This document shows positions 1-7,787 of a stretch of DNA of 64,000 nt, in pieces. Each line of letters opens with the position of its first letter. Within the stretch, counting starts at the first letter, position 1. Origin of the DNA: Acidobacteriota bacterium (lineage in GTDB: Bacteria > Acidobacteriota > Blastocatellia > Pyrinomonadales > Pyrinomonadaceae); assembly GCA_016715115.1 (NCBI GenBank), contig JADKBM010000016.1:682001-746000 (forward strand), written 5' to 3'. The notes under the pieces are model-generated. The model had not been told where the DNA came from, ran no database searches, and saw only the letters and a program-made list of their open reading frames with translations. The position numbers and the translations under genes were made by a program.

Positions 1-133
1 GGAGTTGTAGAATCTAATTGTCCGACGAACTTTTGCCGAACGGACGCGTTTTGTTCCGTCTGTTGCTTCCTGATCAGACCGCCCGCGACGACAGACCTTT
101 GCCGGATCAAACTTTGAATCGGGAGGTCGAAGT

Positions 134-697
134 ATGTTCACGCTTGAACAGCCTTCAATGGCGCTCAACTCGACCGAGATCAGCTGGTCGAAGATCAGTA
201 TGTGGAACACTTGGGAGGTGGATCGCGCACAGACGCGCGAGCATATCGTCGAATGGGTCGCGACGGTCGCGAGCGGCGCTCCCGGACACAAACTGAAGAA
301 CGTCGTCATCAATTGTCACGGGTTGCCGGGCTGGGTCGGGATCGGGCAGGGATTCAACCGGACCCACCTCGGCCTGTTTCGGCAATGGGCTGGAAAGGTC
401 GACAAGATATGGTTCGTCGCTTGTCTCGTCGCGCGGATTCCCGACACCCAAATGATGGCTTCGCTGACTGCGAGCTATCCCGGTTTCGGCGCCGGCGACG
501 GCAATGTCTTTTGCTCGGAACTGGCGCAAAACGCGCAGTGCCACGTTTACGCGGCGACCGAGGAACAGCGCAACCGCGGCGGTTATTCGACCGGGCAGAT
601 GCCGACATTTGAGGGCTTGTGCCTGTCCTACAGCCCGTCGGGCCAAGTCACCTGGTCGCACCGATATTCGTCCGACTGGGCGGACAACCAGGAGTAA
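134..697 (+). CDS. Putative caspase-fold (CHAT/C80-like) cysteine peptidase domain protein
   Basis: This 187-residue protein has no signal peptide. Two motifs stand out: VINCHGLPG, with His62 at the end of a hydrophobic strand, and IWFVACLVA, with Cys97 at the end of the next strand. A His-Gly followed one strand later by Ala-Cys is the dyad layout of the caspase-like clan (CHAT, C80, DUF4347). The rest (FCSELA, VYAATEEQRN) fits the same Rossmann-like core. The start is well supported: GGGAGG lies 8 nt before ATG 134. It ends just before a bidirectional terminator and is convergent with the TonB-family gene. The fold and catalytic role are inferred from motif spacing only, and the substrate is unknown. 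Confidence 0.55.
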   Translation: MFTLEQPSMALNSTEISWSKISMWNTWEVDRAQTREHIVEWVATVASGAPGHKLKNVVINCHGLPGWVGIGQGFNRTHLGLFRQWAGKVDKIWFVACLVARIPDTQMMASLTASYPGFGAGDGNVFCSELAQNAQCHVYAATEEQRNRGGYSTGQMPTFEGLCLSYSPSGQVTWSHRYSSDWADNQE

Positions 698-708
698 CAC
701 GCACGCAA

Positions 709-746
709 AAATTGCACGGGAGACGCGATCGTCGCCCGTGCAATTT
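709..746. terminator. Bidirectional intrinsic terminator
   Basis: A perfect 12-bp stem (AAATTGCACGGG at 709-720 with CCCGTGCAATTT at 735-746) encloses a 14-nt loop. It is bordered by A-rich and T-rich sequence and sits between two convergent genes, so it can stop transcription from both sides. Confidence 0.8.
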
Positions 747-775
747 CAGTTGAACTCCGTTTTTCGTTGACCGGG

Positions 776-1594
776 TTAACGCGGCACGAAGTTGTAGATG
801 ATCACGCCGGTGACCTTGACTGGTTGTCCGCTGAGCGTCGTCGGAGTGAACTTGCTGATTCGGGCCGCATCGACCGCCGCCGCGCGGAGCAGCGGGTGAC
901 CGGAGACCGCCGCCGCAGAAGTTACTCGTCCGGCTTCATCGATCGTCACTTGTACCTGCACCTGACCGCTCGCGCGAATCGCCAAAGCGGCCGCCGAATA
1001 ATTCGGTTTCGGCAAACTGATCGCATTTCCGTTAACCACTCCGAGAGATACCGTCCGCGCGACCTTCGGAGTCGGGTCGGGCGTCGCTTTCGGTTTTACG
1101 ACCACGTTGTTGAATTCATCGACCGCGGGCTTTTTGGCGGTCGGTTCTTCGCAGAGCCCGCAACCCTGATCCGGATTGCCGCCGGTGCGTCCGACGCCTT
1201 CCGGAATCTGGTTCTTAAGGCCTTTGACGACATTGTCGATGCCGTACTGACGGGCGGTAATGACGTTTTTCTTGCCCATCGACTCGTCCGGAACTCCCGA
1301 ACGGTCGAGGTCCTCATAAAGATCCTCGAGAACGACCTTGTTCGACGCCTTCGAGACGTTTCGTTCGGGCCGTTCGGGCTTTGGCGGCGGCGCTTCGTTT
1401 TCGACCATTACCGGCGCGATGAGATTCGCCATCTCAAAATCGCCGCTGCCGACGCCGTAACTCTTCGCGAACAGGCTGTAGGTCCAGCCTCCGACGAGGA
1501 CCGCAGTCAAAACTCCGAAGGTGGCGAACAGAAAACTGTTCTTGCGCGCGTTTTCGCGGTGGTGATTTTTCGATTCGATCAATTGGTTAAGCAT
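776..1594 (-). CDS. TonB-family energy transducer
   Basis: The protein has 272 residues: a short cytoplasmic N-terminus, one membrane segment (about residues 20-43), a Pro-rich periplasmic linker, and a C-terminal TonB domain (about 186-272). The TonB domain shows the usual pattern, with GQVQVQVTIDEAGRV and a final strand VTGVIIYNF. In this family the C-terminal domain contacts outer-membrane transporters and passes on energy from ExbBD. No exbB or exbD is adjacent. A CGLC pair in the linker (about residue 150) could form a disulfide. In acidobacteria such proteins are numerous and often orphan, so the partner receptor cannot be named. Confidence 0.85.
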   Translation of the reverse strand: MLNQLIESKNHHRENARKNSFLFATFGVLTAVLVGGWTYSLFAKSYGVGSGDFEMANLIAPVMVENEAPPPKPERPERNVSKASNKVVLEDLYEDLDRSGVPDESMGKKNVITARQYGIDNVVKGLKNQIPEGVGRTGGNPDQGCGLCEEPTAKKPAVDEFNNVVVKPKATPDPTPKVARTVSLGVVNGNAISLPKPNYSAAALAIRASGQVQVQVTIDEAGRVTSAAAVSGHPLLRAAAVDAARISKFTPTTLSGQPVKVTGVIIYNFVPR

Positions 1595-1720
1595 TTTCGT
1601 TTCCTCCTGTATTTGCCGGTCCCGTTGGTCAAAATTCTCCGAGACTCTTACAATCGTTTTCGGCGTCGTATTTCTCGCCGTCGATCAGTTAGACACCCAG
1701 GCGAAGGAATTGTTCCCGTT

Positions 1721-1918
1721 ATGGACGGAAAAAATCGAAACGACATAAAAACCGGCGCGCGGGTCGCGATCGTGCTCAAAGAAGACCAACGAACGGGCCG
1801 TCTGACGGAAGGAACCGTGAAGGATATCCTGACGAAATCGGGATTTCATCCGCACGGGATAAAGGTCAGGCTCGCGAACGGACAGGTCGGACGCGTTAAA
1901 ACCGTCCTGACGAATTGA
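1721..1918 (+). CDS. ywbE: YwbE family protein (DUF2196)
   Basis: This 65-residue protein closely matches the small YwbE family over its whole length. Family features visible are GARVAIVLKEDQRTG, then TEGTVKDILTKS, then FHPHGIKVRLANGQVGRVK. The ATG at 1721 has a GAAGGA ribosome-binding site about 12 nt upstream. The same frame stays open far upstream, but that part only shadows the TonB gene on the other strand. The family is widespread in bacteria and its molecular function is not established. A single-gene transcript is likely, because the neighbours on both sides run the other way. Confidence 0.85.
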   Translation: MDGKNRNDIKTGARVAIVLKEDQRTGRLTEGTVKDILTKSGFHPHGIKVRLANGQVGRVKTVLTN

Positions 1919-1949
1919 AAGGCAGGGTTATTCAATGTTTGAAGCGCAC

Positions 1950-2408
1950 TTAGCGCTTCCAGTAATTCTTGATCTTGAGGTCGAGCATCGGGAACGCGCA
2001 GTACTCGCAGGCGCGGCCGGACCCGCGGATCTTTTCGACCATACGGATCGCGGCATCGGCGTTGCGCGTGTGGACGACGATCGTCGCCGCGCGTTGGATC
2101 TTTGGGTTTTCACACAGGAACAAGGCGATCGCGTAACCCGTGCGGTCGTAATCGTCGTGATCGTTCGTCTCGTAGTGTTCGGGAAGAAGGTCGTGATCGA
2201 GAAAGATCGCGTCGTAGGAAGACCCGCTCAAAAACGCGCGGGCCTCTTCAACCGTTTCGGCGATATCGATGGCGTCTCCCGCAAAACGCTTCTGAAACCA
2301 GCGATGCCGACGACGATCGTCATCGAGCAAAAAAACGCTGATCGGCAAACGGTCAACCTTGACTTCGGCGAGGCCGAATCGGACCAACAAATTTCGAAAG
2401 TAACTCAT
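1950..2408 (-). CDS. Receiver-like domain protein (cyclic-phosphate-processing cREC type)
   Basis: The protein has 152 residues and a CheY-like receiver fold: acidic patch FLLDDD (27-31), strand-end IFLDHDL (D71, H72, D73), and VVHTRN (111-116) at the position of the conserved Thr/Lys region. The DHD pattern instead of a single phospho-acceptor Asp, and the TGYAIALFL helix, match receiver-like proteins assigned to processing or sensing cyclic phosphates rather than His-Asp phosphorelay. There is no output domain and no adjacent histidine kinase. A Cys pair near the C-terminus (CEYC) is unexplained. The family assignment is by pattern recognition. Confidence 0.7.
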   Translation of the reverse strand: MSYFRNLLVRFGLAEVKVDRLPISVFLLDDDRRRHRWFQKRFAGDAIDIAETVEEARAFLSGSSYDAIFLDHDLLPEHYETNDHDDYDRTGYAIALFLCENPKIQRAATIVVHTRNADAAIRMVEKIRGSGRACEYCAFPMLDLKIKNYWKR

Positions 2409-2590
2409 AAAACAAATGCGTTTTGAATAACTAAATATAACAGAACCGCACGCTTTTGAGAAAGTTTAGGGTCGAAGCGCTGATCAACGCGAATCGTGCG
2501 GGTGTTCGGGAAAAACAGCTGGCGCGGCCCTCGGTGATCCGCGGCGTTTTTCCAGGCTTCTCCGATTTCACCAACTCCGAAGGTCGGTGC

Positions 2591-2596
2591 TATAAT
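2591..2596 (+). promoter_or_regulatory. Putative -10 box of the dnaC-like gene
   Basis: A perfect TATAAT lies 25 nt before ATG 2622. The -35 region is weak (TTTCAC-like at about 2566-2571). Transcription from here would give a leader of about 20 nt if ATG 2622 is used. Confidence 0.5.
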
Positions 2597-2621
2597 CCGA
2601 CTCTCGTTTCTTGTTTGCAAA

Positions 2622-3401
2622 ATGCCTGTCAGATCGGCCACAACCAAACCGTCCAATGTTGAGGCGGCGTATCTTTCGCCTGAGGATCCCGAAATGCGCG
2701 ATGAACCGGAAGTCTGTCCGAAATGCTACGGCGCGGGATTGGAGGTCGTTCCGGGAAAGGGCGCGCGTCCGTGCGTGTGCCGGCAGCGAAAGAAAACGCA
2801 GACATCGGATCTCGAAAAGGTCCGTCTTCCGAAACGATACGAGGCGTGTCATTTTCACAATTATCGCGCCGCGACGCCGAGCCAGGAACGCGCTTTCAAG
2901 TATGCTTCCAAGCTCGCGCTCGACTATCCGGCCGTCGACCGCGGACTGCTTTTGATGGGCACCGTCGGAGTCGGGAAAACGCATCTCGCCGTCTCGATCT
3001 TGAAAGGTCTGACCGAACGCGGCTTTTCCTGTCTTTTTTACGAATTCGGCGCGCTGCTCAAGGAAATTCAGGATTCTTACAACCCTTCGACGCAGACGTC
3101 GGAGCTCAAAGTTCTCGCGCCGATACTCGAAACCGAGATCCTCGTCCTCGACGAGATCGGTGCTTCGAAACCGACCGAATGGGTCCGCGACACGATGGCG
3201 CATATCATCAATTCGCGCTACAACGACCGAAAGCTGACGATCTTCACGACCAATTATCTCGACGAGCGGCGCAACGACCGCGAAGAGACGCTCGAAGACC
3301 GGCTTGGCGTCCGCCTTCGTTCCCGACTCTTCGAAATGTGCCGCACGGTTTCGATCATCGGCGAGGATTATCGCCGGAAATTCGATCAGAAGAGAGGCTG
3401 A
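2622..3401 (+). CDS. DnaC/DnaI-like AAA+ ATPase, putative helicase loader
   Basis: The protein has 259 residues. An N-terminal zinc-binding patch (C32, C35, C51, C53) is followed by an AAA+ domain. That domain has Walker A GTVGVGKTH (113-121), Walker B ILVLDEIG (about 173-180) and sensor-1 IFTTNYLDE. This is the layout of DnaC/DnaI/IstB-type proteins that load the replicative helicase. No IS21 transposase accompanies it, so a chromosomal helicase loader is favoured over IstB. An alternative start at 2694 (MRDEPEVCPKC) has a better ribosome-binding site (GAGGATCCCGAAATG) and keeps the zinc patch, so the first 24 residues are uncertain. Confidence 0.8.
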   Translation: MPVRSATTKPSNVEAAYLSPEDPEMRDEPEVCPKCYGAGLEVVPGKGARPCVCRQRKKTQTSDLEKVRLPKRYEACHFHNYRAATPSQERAFKYASKLALDYPAVDRGLLLMGTVGVGKTHLAVSILKGLTERGFSCLFYEFGALLKEIQDSYNPSTQTSELKVLAPILETEILVLDEIGASKPTEWVRDTMAHIINSRYNDRKLTIFTTNYLDERRNDREETLEDRLGVRLRSRLFEMCRTVSIIGEDYRRKFDQKRG

Positions 3402-3407
3402 CCTTTC

Positions 3408-3498
3408 GCCACGAATCTCAAGAATTTAGACAAATTGATTTTCCGCGGTATCCCTTTTTGGCCACGAATCTCACGAATTGCACAAATTGATTTTTCCG
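3408..3498. repeat. Direct repeat pair downstream of the dnaC-like gene
   Basis: Two near-identical 38-nt copies (3408-3445 and 3461-3498) begin GCCACGAATCTCA and end TTCCG. The first copy starts 6 nt after the stop codon of the preceding gene. The CACGAATYTCACGAATT core reappears in the polA/efflux inverted repeat near 62150 and 62250, so this is a dispersed family. Confidence 0.75.
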
Positions 3499-3535
3499 AG
3501 ATTGATTGTTGATCCGCGCAGGCCCGGTATCCTCG

Positions 3536-4150
3536 TCATTCCATTGCTTTTTTGCGTTTGGCGGTTGCTTCCCGGCTGCGCTCGTATGCGGAAAACACAC
3601 GATAACCGAGCAATCCGGCAAGGACCAAGCCGAAGACGCCGGGGTAAAAAACATCGGATTTGACGATCATCCAAAAATGCACGACGCCGAGGACCGCGGC
3701 GACGTAAGTGAGTTTGTGAAGCCGCGCCCAGTTCTTGCCGCCAAGGCGTTTTATCATACTGTTCGTCGAAGTGACCGCAAGCGGGACAAGCATCATAAAC
3801 GCGGCCATTCCGATGGCGATGAAAGGACGCTGCCAAACGTCATCGACGATCAAGGTGACCGCCAGCGACTTGTCGAATATCGAATACGTGACGAGATGAA
3901 GCGCGCCGTAAAAGAATGCGAACAGACCGATCATCCGGCGCAGCTTGATCAAATCGTTCCAACCGAAATACTTCCTGACAGGCGTCACCGCGAGCGTTAG
4001 GATCAGGAAAATCAGGGTCAGCACGCCGGTCGTCCGCAAAAAGAACTCGATCGGATTCGCGCCGAGCTTTCCGTGCCAAGCGTCATACGCGAGCATCGCC
4101 GCCGGCACGAGCGAGTTCGAAAAGACAATGAATTTGTTAAAACTGATCAT
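3536..4150 (-). CDS. msrQ: MsrQ, haem-binding membrane subunit of methionine sulfoxide reductase
   Basis: With the start placed at 4150 the protein has 204 residues, close to the usual length (about 210). A longer frame to 4183 exists but adds only a short leader. It has several membrane helices and the conserved haem-ligand histidines in the segments FFYGALHLVTY and HKLTYVAAVLGVVHFWM. In the family, MsrQ passes electrons from the quinone pool or flavin reductase to periplasmic MsrP, which repairs oxidised methionine in envelope proteins. The gene lies 88 nt downstream of msrP on the same strand, so the two form the standard msrPQ unit. Confidence 0.92.
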   Translation of the reverse strand: MISFNKFIVFSNSLVPAAMLAYDAWHGKLGANPIEFFLRTTGVLTLIFLILTLAVTPVRKYFGWNDLIKLRRMIGLFAFFYGALHLVTYSIFDKSLAVTLIVDDVWQRPFIAIGMAAFMMLVPLAVTSTNSMIKRLGGKNWARLHKLTYVAAVLGVVHFWMIVKSDVFYPGVFGLVLAGLLGYRVFSAYERSREATAKRKKAME

Positions 4151-4238
4151 TGAAAAAAGGCTGAGACAGTATTTCAGCCACAACCGACACCGGAACGCCC
4201 GCGATCAGGCACTCAACCGACACCTGAAACTGCCGAGA

Positions 4239-5228
4239 TCAAAAATGCTTCTTGAGATTCATTCCCTCGTACATTTTCGCGACCTGTTCGCCGTAGCCAT
4301 TGAACATCAGCGTCGGACGCGAGCCCAGTTCGCCGATCCGACGCTCCGTCGCCTGTGACCAGCGCGGATGCGCGACGCTCGGATTGACGTTCGAATAGAA
4401 GCCGTATTCGTCTTCCGCGGCTTTGTTCCAGGTCGTCGGCGGTTCCCTGTCGACAATCGTGATCTTGACGACCGACTTGATGCTCTTGAATCCGTACTTC
4501 CACGGCACGACAAGCCGGATCGGCGCGCCGTTCTGATTCGGCAGTTGTTTGCCGTAGAGCCCCGTCGCGAGGATCGTCAGATCGTGCATCGCTTCGTCTA
4601 GCCTTAATCCTTCGACATACGGAAAGTCGATTCCCGCCAGAAACGACGCCTGCATCCCGTTGCGTCCTTGCGGGAGTTTGACGTTCGGATTGCCTTTTCC
4701 GGCGCCTTCGTAAAAAGTCTCGAAGGCGACGAACTTCGCGCTGCCGAGCGGTTCGACCGCGTCAAGCAGGCGCTTCAACGGAAAACCGACCCAAGGGATC
4801 ACCATCGACCAGCCCTCGACGCAGCGAAACCTGTAAATGCGTTCTTCCTGTTCGAATCGAAGCAGATCATCGATATCGAACACCTTCGGCTTTCCGGCCA
4901 AACCGCCGACCTCGACGGTCCACGGCCGAGTCACGAAATCCTCGGCCGCACGGCCGACGTTGGTCTTGCTCGTCGAAAACTCGTAATAGTTGTTGTACGT
5001 CGTGATCTGCTCGAACGTGTTCGGAACCTCTTCGGTCGCCGCCGCCCGTTTGACGTCCTTGATCTCTTTGACCACAACTTCTTTCGGCGGCTGCTGATTG
5101 AAGACGCGATACGTGAGTCCGGTCGCGAAGGTCGTTCCCGCCACAAGACCGGCGCGAATGAAGTTGCGACGGTTCAAATACACGTTTTCCGGCGTAATTT
5201 CCGACGATTTGATCTCGGGATTTTTCAT
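4239..5228 (-). CDS. msrP: MsrP, molybdopterin-dependent protein methionine-S-oxide reductase
   Basis: The start at 5228 gives 329 residues, the usual length; the open frame continues to 5543 but that extension has no family similarity. A twin-arginine signal is present (RRNFIRAG at 20-27), so the folded protein is exported by Tat with its cofactor. The molybdenum-ligand Cys is C136 in the segment RFRCVEGWSMVIPW. Downstream, the sulfite-oxidase-like fold continues through LPNQNGAPIRLVVPWKYGFK. It reduces Met sulfoxide in periplasmic proteins, with electrons from MsrQ encoded immediately downstream. Confidence 0.93.
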   Translation of the reverse strand: MKNPEIKSSEITPENVYLNRRNFIRAGLVAGTTFATGLTYRVFNQQPPKEVVVKEIKDVKRAAATEEVPNTFEQITTYNNYYEFSTSKTNVGRAAEDFVTRPWTVEVGGLAGKPKVFDIDDLLRFEQEERIYRFRCVEGWSMVIPWVGFPLKRLLDAVEPLGSAKFVAFETFYEGAGKGNPNVKLPQGRNGMQASFLAGIDFPYVEGLRLDEAMHDLTILATGLYGKQLPNQNGAPIRLVVPWKYGFKSIKSVVKITIVDREPPTTWNKAAEDEYGFYSNVNPSVAHPRWSQATERRIGELGSRPTLMFNGYGEQVAKMYEGMNLKKHF

Positions 5229-5807
5229 TGCTTTGATTCTACTACAGGCGCTCCGGCAGAAACCATAATCGCTGCCGGCCTCGGATTTATTCCAAGTTTG
5301 GCATTTGGACTCATTGCATTGCGATCTTTGTTCAAGCTTTTGCCGAGCGGCCTCGGTCAGGACAGATCGTGGAGCGGAGCGGAACCCAGGTGTCAGCCGC
5401 CAACAATTCAGTCGAGCGTGTGAAACACGCGGACCTGTTGCAACTAAGAGAGTTGGGCGTGTTACACACGCTTTGGAAGTCGGTGCGATCAGCCACCACG
5501 TTTCGCTTCGCACGCTTGAAGAAGTAGATTCCGAGAGGCTCATTGAGTTACATATTACGATTTGTCTTTACCGGGCAGTCGCCTCGGCTTGCTGATCTGG
5601 GTTTATTAGATCCCGCATCGGCACCGTTCTTGAATCTCGATTCTTGCATCAAAACGTTCAGGACAGCATTGTTATCGAACCCCGGATTGTCCAATGGCCT
5701 GACCGGATTACGACGCGAACGGACTCCGGAGCGACGTCGATTTTCCGAATCAACGCCAACGAGTGTAAAATCGAGACAGCGATTCAATTTGGTTTTCCGA
5801 GTGTTTT
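5229..5807. other. Gene-poor spacer with one long hairpin
   Basis: No open frame here has coding character. The only structure seen is a hairpin at 5418-5469. Its outer arms are GTGTGAAACACGC (5418-5430) and GCGTGTTACACAC (5457-5469), and an inner CAACT/AGTTG stem sits inside. The spacer separates divergently transcribed msrP and the secreted protein gene at 5808, so it must also hold their promoters. No convincing -10/-35 pair was recognised. Confidence 0.5.
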
Positions 5808-7637
5808 ATGCAATTTTACCGCCCGCTCAAACTGTATTTCGTGGTGCTTTTGTTGTGCCTCAGCGTTGTCGCTCAGACTCCGACTCCGACACCGACGCCG
5901 GATCCCGAGGCGGAAAAGGCGGCGCTCGAACTCGAAAAAGGCGCCGTCGGCCTGCTTGACGAGGCGGTCGCCGAAGCGGCGACGCTGAGATTGCCCGAGA
6001 ATCGGGCGCTGATCCTGACGATGGCCGCCGACGCTCTGTGGTCGCGTGATGAAAAACGCGCCCGGGAATTGTTTCACCAGGCGTCCGATCAGGTGATCGC
6101 CGTCGTCAACAGCGCTCCGACAGGTAATTCGCAGATACAGCAATTGATTTTACCGTTCGGCCGCGAGGATCTTTTCTCGCTGCGGCAGATGCTCCTGATG
6201 ACGCTCGCCCGTTACGACGCCGATCTCGCGCTTGAATATCTGGCAGCGACGCGGCCGCCCGATGTTGCCGCGGAGCTGCAGGAATACTACGGCTCGAAAT
6301 CGGGCTCGGCGGCGCGCCGTTCGTTTTTCAAGGCCGAACGCGAACTGCGCTTTGAAGAATCGCTGATCGCGCAAACAACGGTGCAGGATCCGGAAAAGGC
6401 CGCCAAACTTGTCCGCGAGAGCCTCGCCAAGGGACAATCGTCGCAGATCCTCGGACTCATCTTCAAGATCGCCGAAAAGGACGTCGGGCTTGCGAACACG
6501 CTGATCGGCGAGGTTTTTTCGAAAACCATCGAATCGGACCTCTCGAAAAGCATCAATGATTACTTTTTCGCGATCTCTCTGCTTCGGACCTTTTCGCAGC
6601 CGCTCAAGGATTCGCCGACCAACAAGTCGCTTTCAAAGCTGCGGGCCGACGAACGCCTTCTCAAAGACCTTTCCGTAAAGATCGCCGACCGGCTCGCATC
6701 ATCGACCAGTTTCACCGATCTTTCGCTTTTTGCCTCGGCCGTTCCGTTGATCGAGAGATTCGCCCCGGAAAAGTCCGCGAGCGTCAAGATCAAGCAGGCC
6801 GCTCTCAAGAAACAGGCGCCCGACGGTTTTAGATCGCTCGATATGCCGCAGTCGGTGACCGATCCGGCGACATCGAGCGCGCAATTGATCTCGGACGCGG
6901 CGAAGGCCGATCCCGCAGTCCGCGGCATCATTTACCGGACGGCGGCGATGCGCGCGGTTTCCGGTGCCGATATCGAAAAGACGCGGGCCCAGTTGCAGGA
7001 TCTGCCGCAGAGCAAGGAACGCGACGATGCGATCGCCGTGATCGATGTGCGGCTTGCCCAGATGCAGCTTTCGCTCGGCAAGATCGATGATGCCCGACGG
7101 ATGATAGACCGGATGCCGCCCGGGATCGAGAAGATCCGGCAGATAGTCCAATTGGCCGTCGCATCGTCTCAACTGGCAACCGAGGACGGCAAAGAAAACG
7201 CGAATCTGCTGATGGACGAGGCGCGCCGGGCGGTCCGCGACTATCCGGAAGACAAGGATGACGCCGATGCGCTGATCGCGCTCGCCGCCGGTTACGCCGT
7301 CATCGACCCGGAGCGCGCGTTCGCGATTCTCGGACCGATCATCGGGCAGTCGAACGATGTCATCAACGCGAATGCTTTGATCGCCAAGTATTACAAGCAA
7401 GATCAGCTTTTTCGTGAAGGAGAAATGCTGATGACGGCGAATCTCCGCGCCAACGGATCTCGATTCTACCGTTACGGTCGGGAGATCGGGCTCTTGGCGC
7501 GGGCCGATCTCGACCGCACCAAACACCTCATCGATCAGTTCAGCCGGGCCGACGTGCGCGTTTTCGTGAAAGCCTTCATCGCTCAGGGAATTCTAAACGA
7601 ACGGGTCGGATTCACCGCCGCCACGCTTAACGAATAA
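5808..7637 (+). CDS. Secreted helical-repeat protein of unknown function
   Basis: The protein has 609 residues. It begins with a signal peptide (MQFYRPLKLYFVVLLLCLSV then VAQ) and a short Thr-Pro repeat linker. The rest is almost entirely amphipathic helix with Ala, Leu, Lys and Asp, resembling degenerate TPR arrays: for example EKARELFHQASDQ-type and DDARRMIDRMPPGIEK-type segments spaced through the chain. No catalytic motif was seen. Proteins of this kind, periplasmic and helical with a PT-rich start, are common in acidobacterial genomes. It is followed by a Ser/Thr kinase in the same direction about 150 nt away, with its own promoter, so they need not be co-transcribed. Confidence 0.75.
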   Translation: MQFYRPLKLYFVVLLLCLSVVAQTPTPTPTPDPEAEKAALELEKGAVGLLDEAVAEAATLRLPENRALILTMAADALWSRDEKRARELFHQASDQVIAVVNSAPTGNSQIQQLILPFGREDLFSLRQMLLMTLARYDADLALEYLAATRPPDVAAELQEYYGSKSGSAARRSFFKAERELRFEESLIAQTTVQDPEKAAKLVRESLAKGQSSQILGLIFKIAEKDVGLANTLIGEVFSKTIESDLSKSINDYFFAISLLRTFSQPLKDSPTNKSLSKLRADERLLKDLSVKIADRLASSTSFTDLSLFASAVPLIERFAPEKSASVKIKQAALKKQAPDGFRSLDMPQSVTDPATSSAQLISDAAKADPAVRGIIYRTAAMRAVSGADIEKTRAQLQDLPQSKERDDAIAVIDVRLAQMQLSLGKIDDARRMIDRMPPGIEKIRQIVQLAVASSQLATEDGKENANLLMDEARRAVRDYPEDKDDADALIALAAGYAVIDPERAFAILGPIIGQSNDVINANALIAKYYKQDQLFREGEMLMTANLRANGSRFYRYGREIGLLARADLDRTKHLIDQFSRADVRVFVKAFIAQGILNERVGFTAATLNE

Positions 7638-7677
7638 AGCCCGGTGAAAGTCCGGTTTTCGAACGCCCGCGGGCCTT
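7636..7677 (+). terminator. Possible terminator hairpin
   Basis: AAAGCCCG just after the stop codon can pair, with one mismatch, with CGGGCCTT at 7670-7677. T-rich sequence (TCTTTCATTTT) follows. The loop is long, so confidence is low. Confidence 0.35.
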
Positions 7678-7745
7678 CTTTCATTTTAGGGAACAAGCGG
7701 CGATTCCGACGCACTTTGTTCTTTCTAATTTTCGTAGAAAGCGGT

Positions 7746-7751
7746 TATAAT
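7746..7751 (+). promoter_or_regulatory. Putative promoter of the Ser/Thr kinase gene
   Basis: A perfect TATAAT is found 37 nt before the kinase start codon. A TTTCTA element lies 18 nt upstream in the -35 position. The surrounding 60 bp are clearly AT-rich compared with the flanking genes. Confidence 0.5.
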
Positions 7752-7787
7752 CGCCGAATCATATTCTTTAACGGACGTTAACATACA

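Noticed and set aside
767..1720. Long plus-strand open frame joined to ywbE
   Set aside because: It is the complement of the TonB-family gene, is Arg-rich and without family similarity; only the part from 1721 is a real gene.
4239..5543. 434-residue version of msrP
   Set aside because: The extra 105 residues precede the Tat signal, which must be at the N-terminus.
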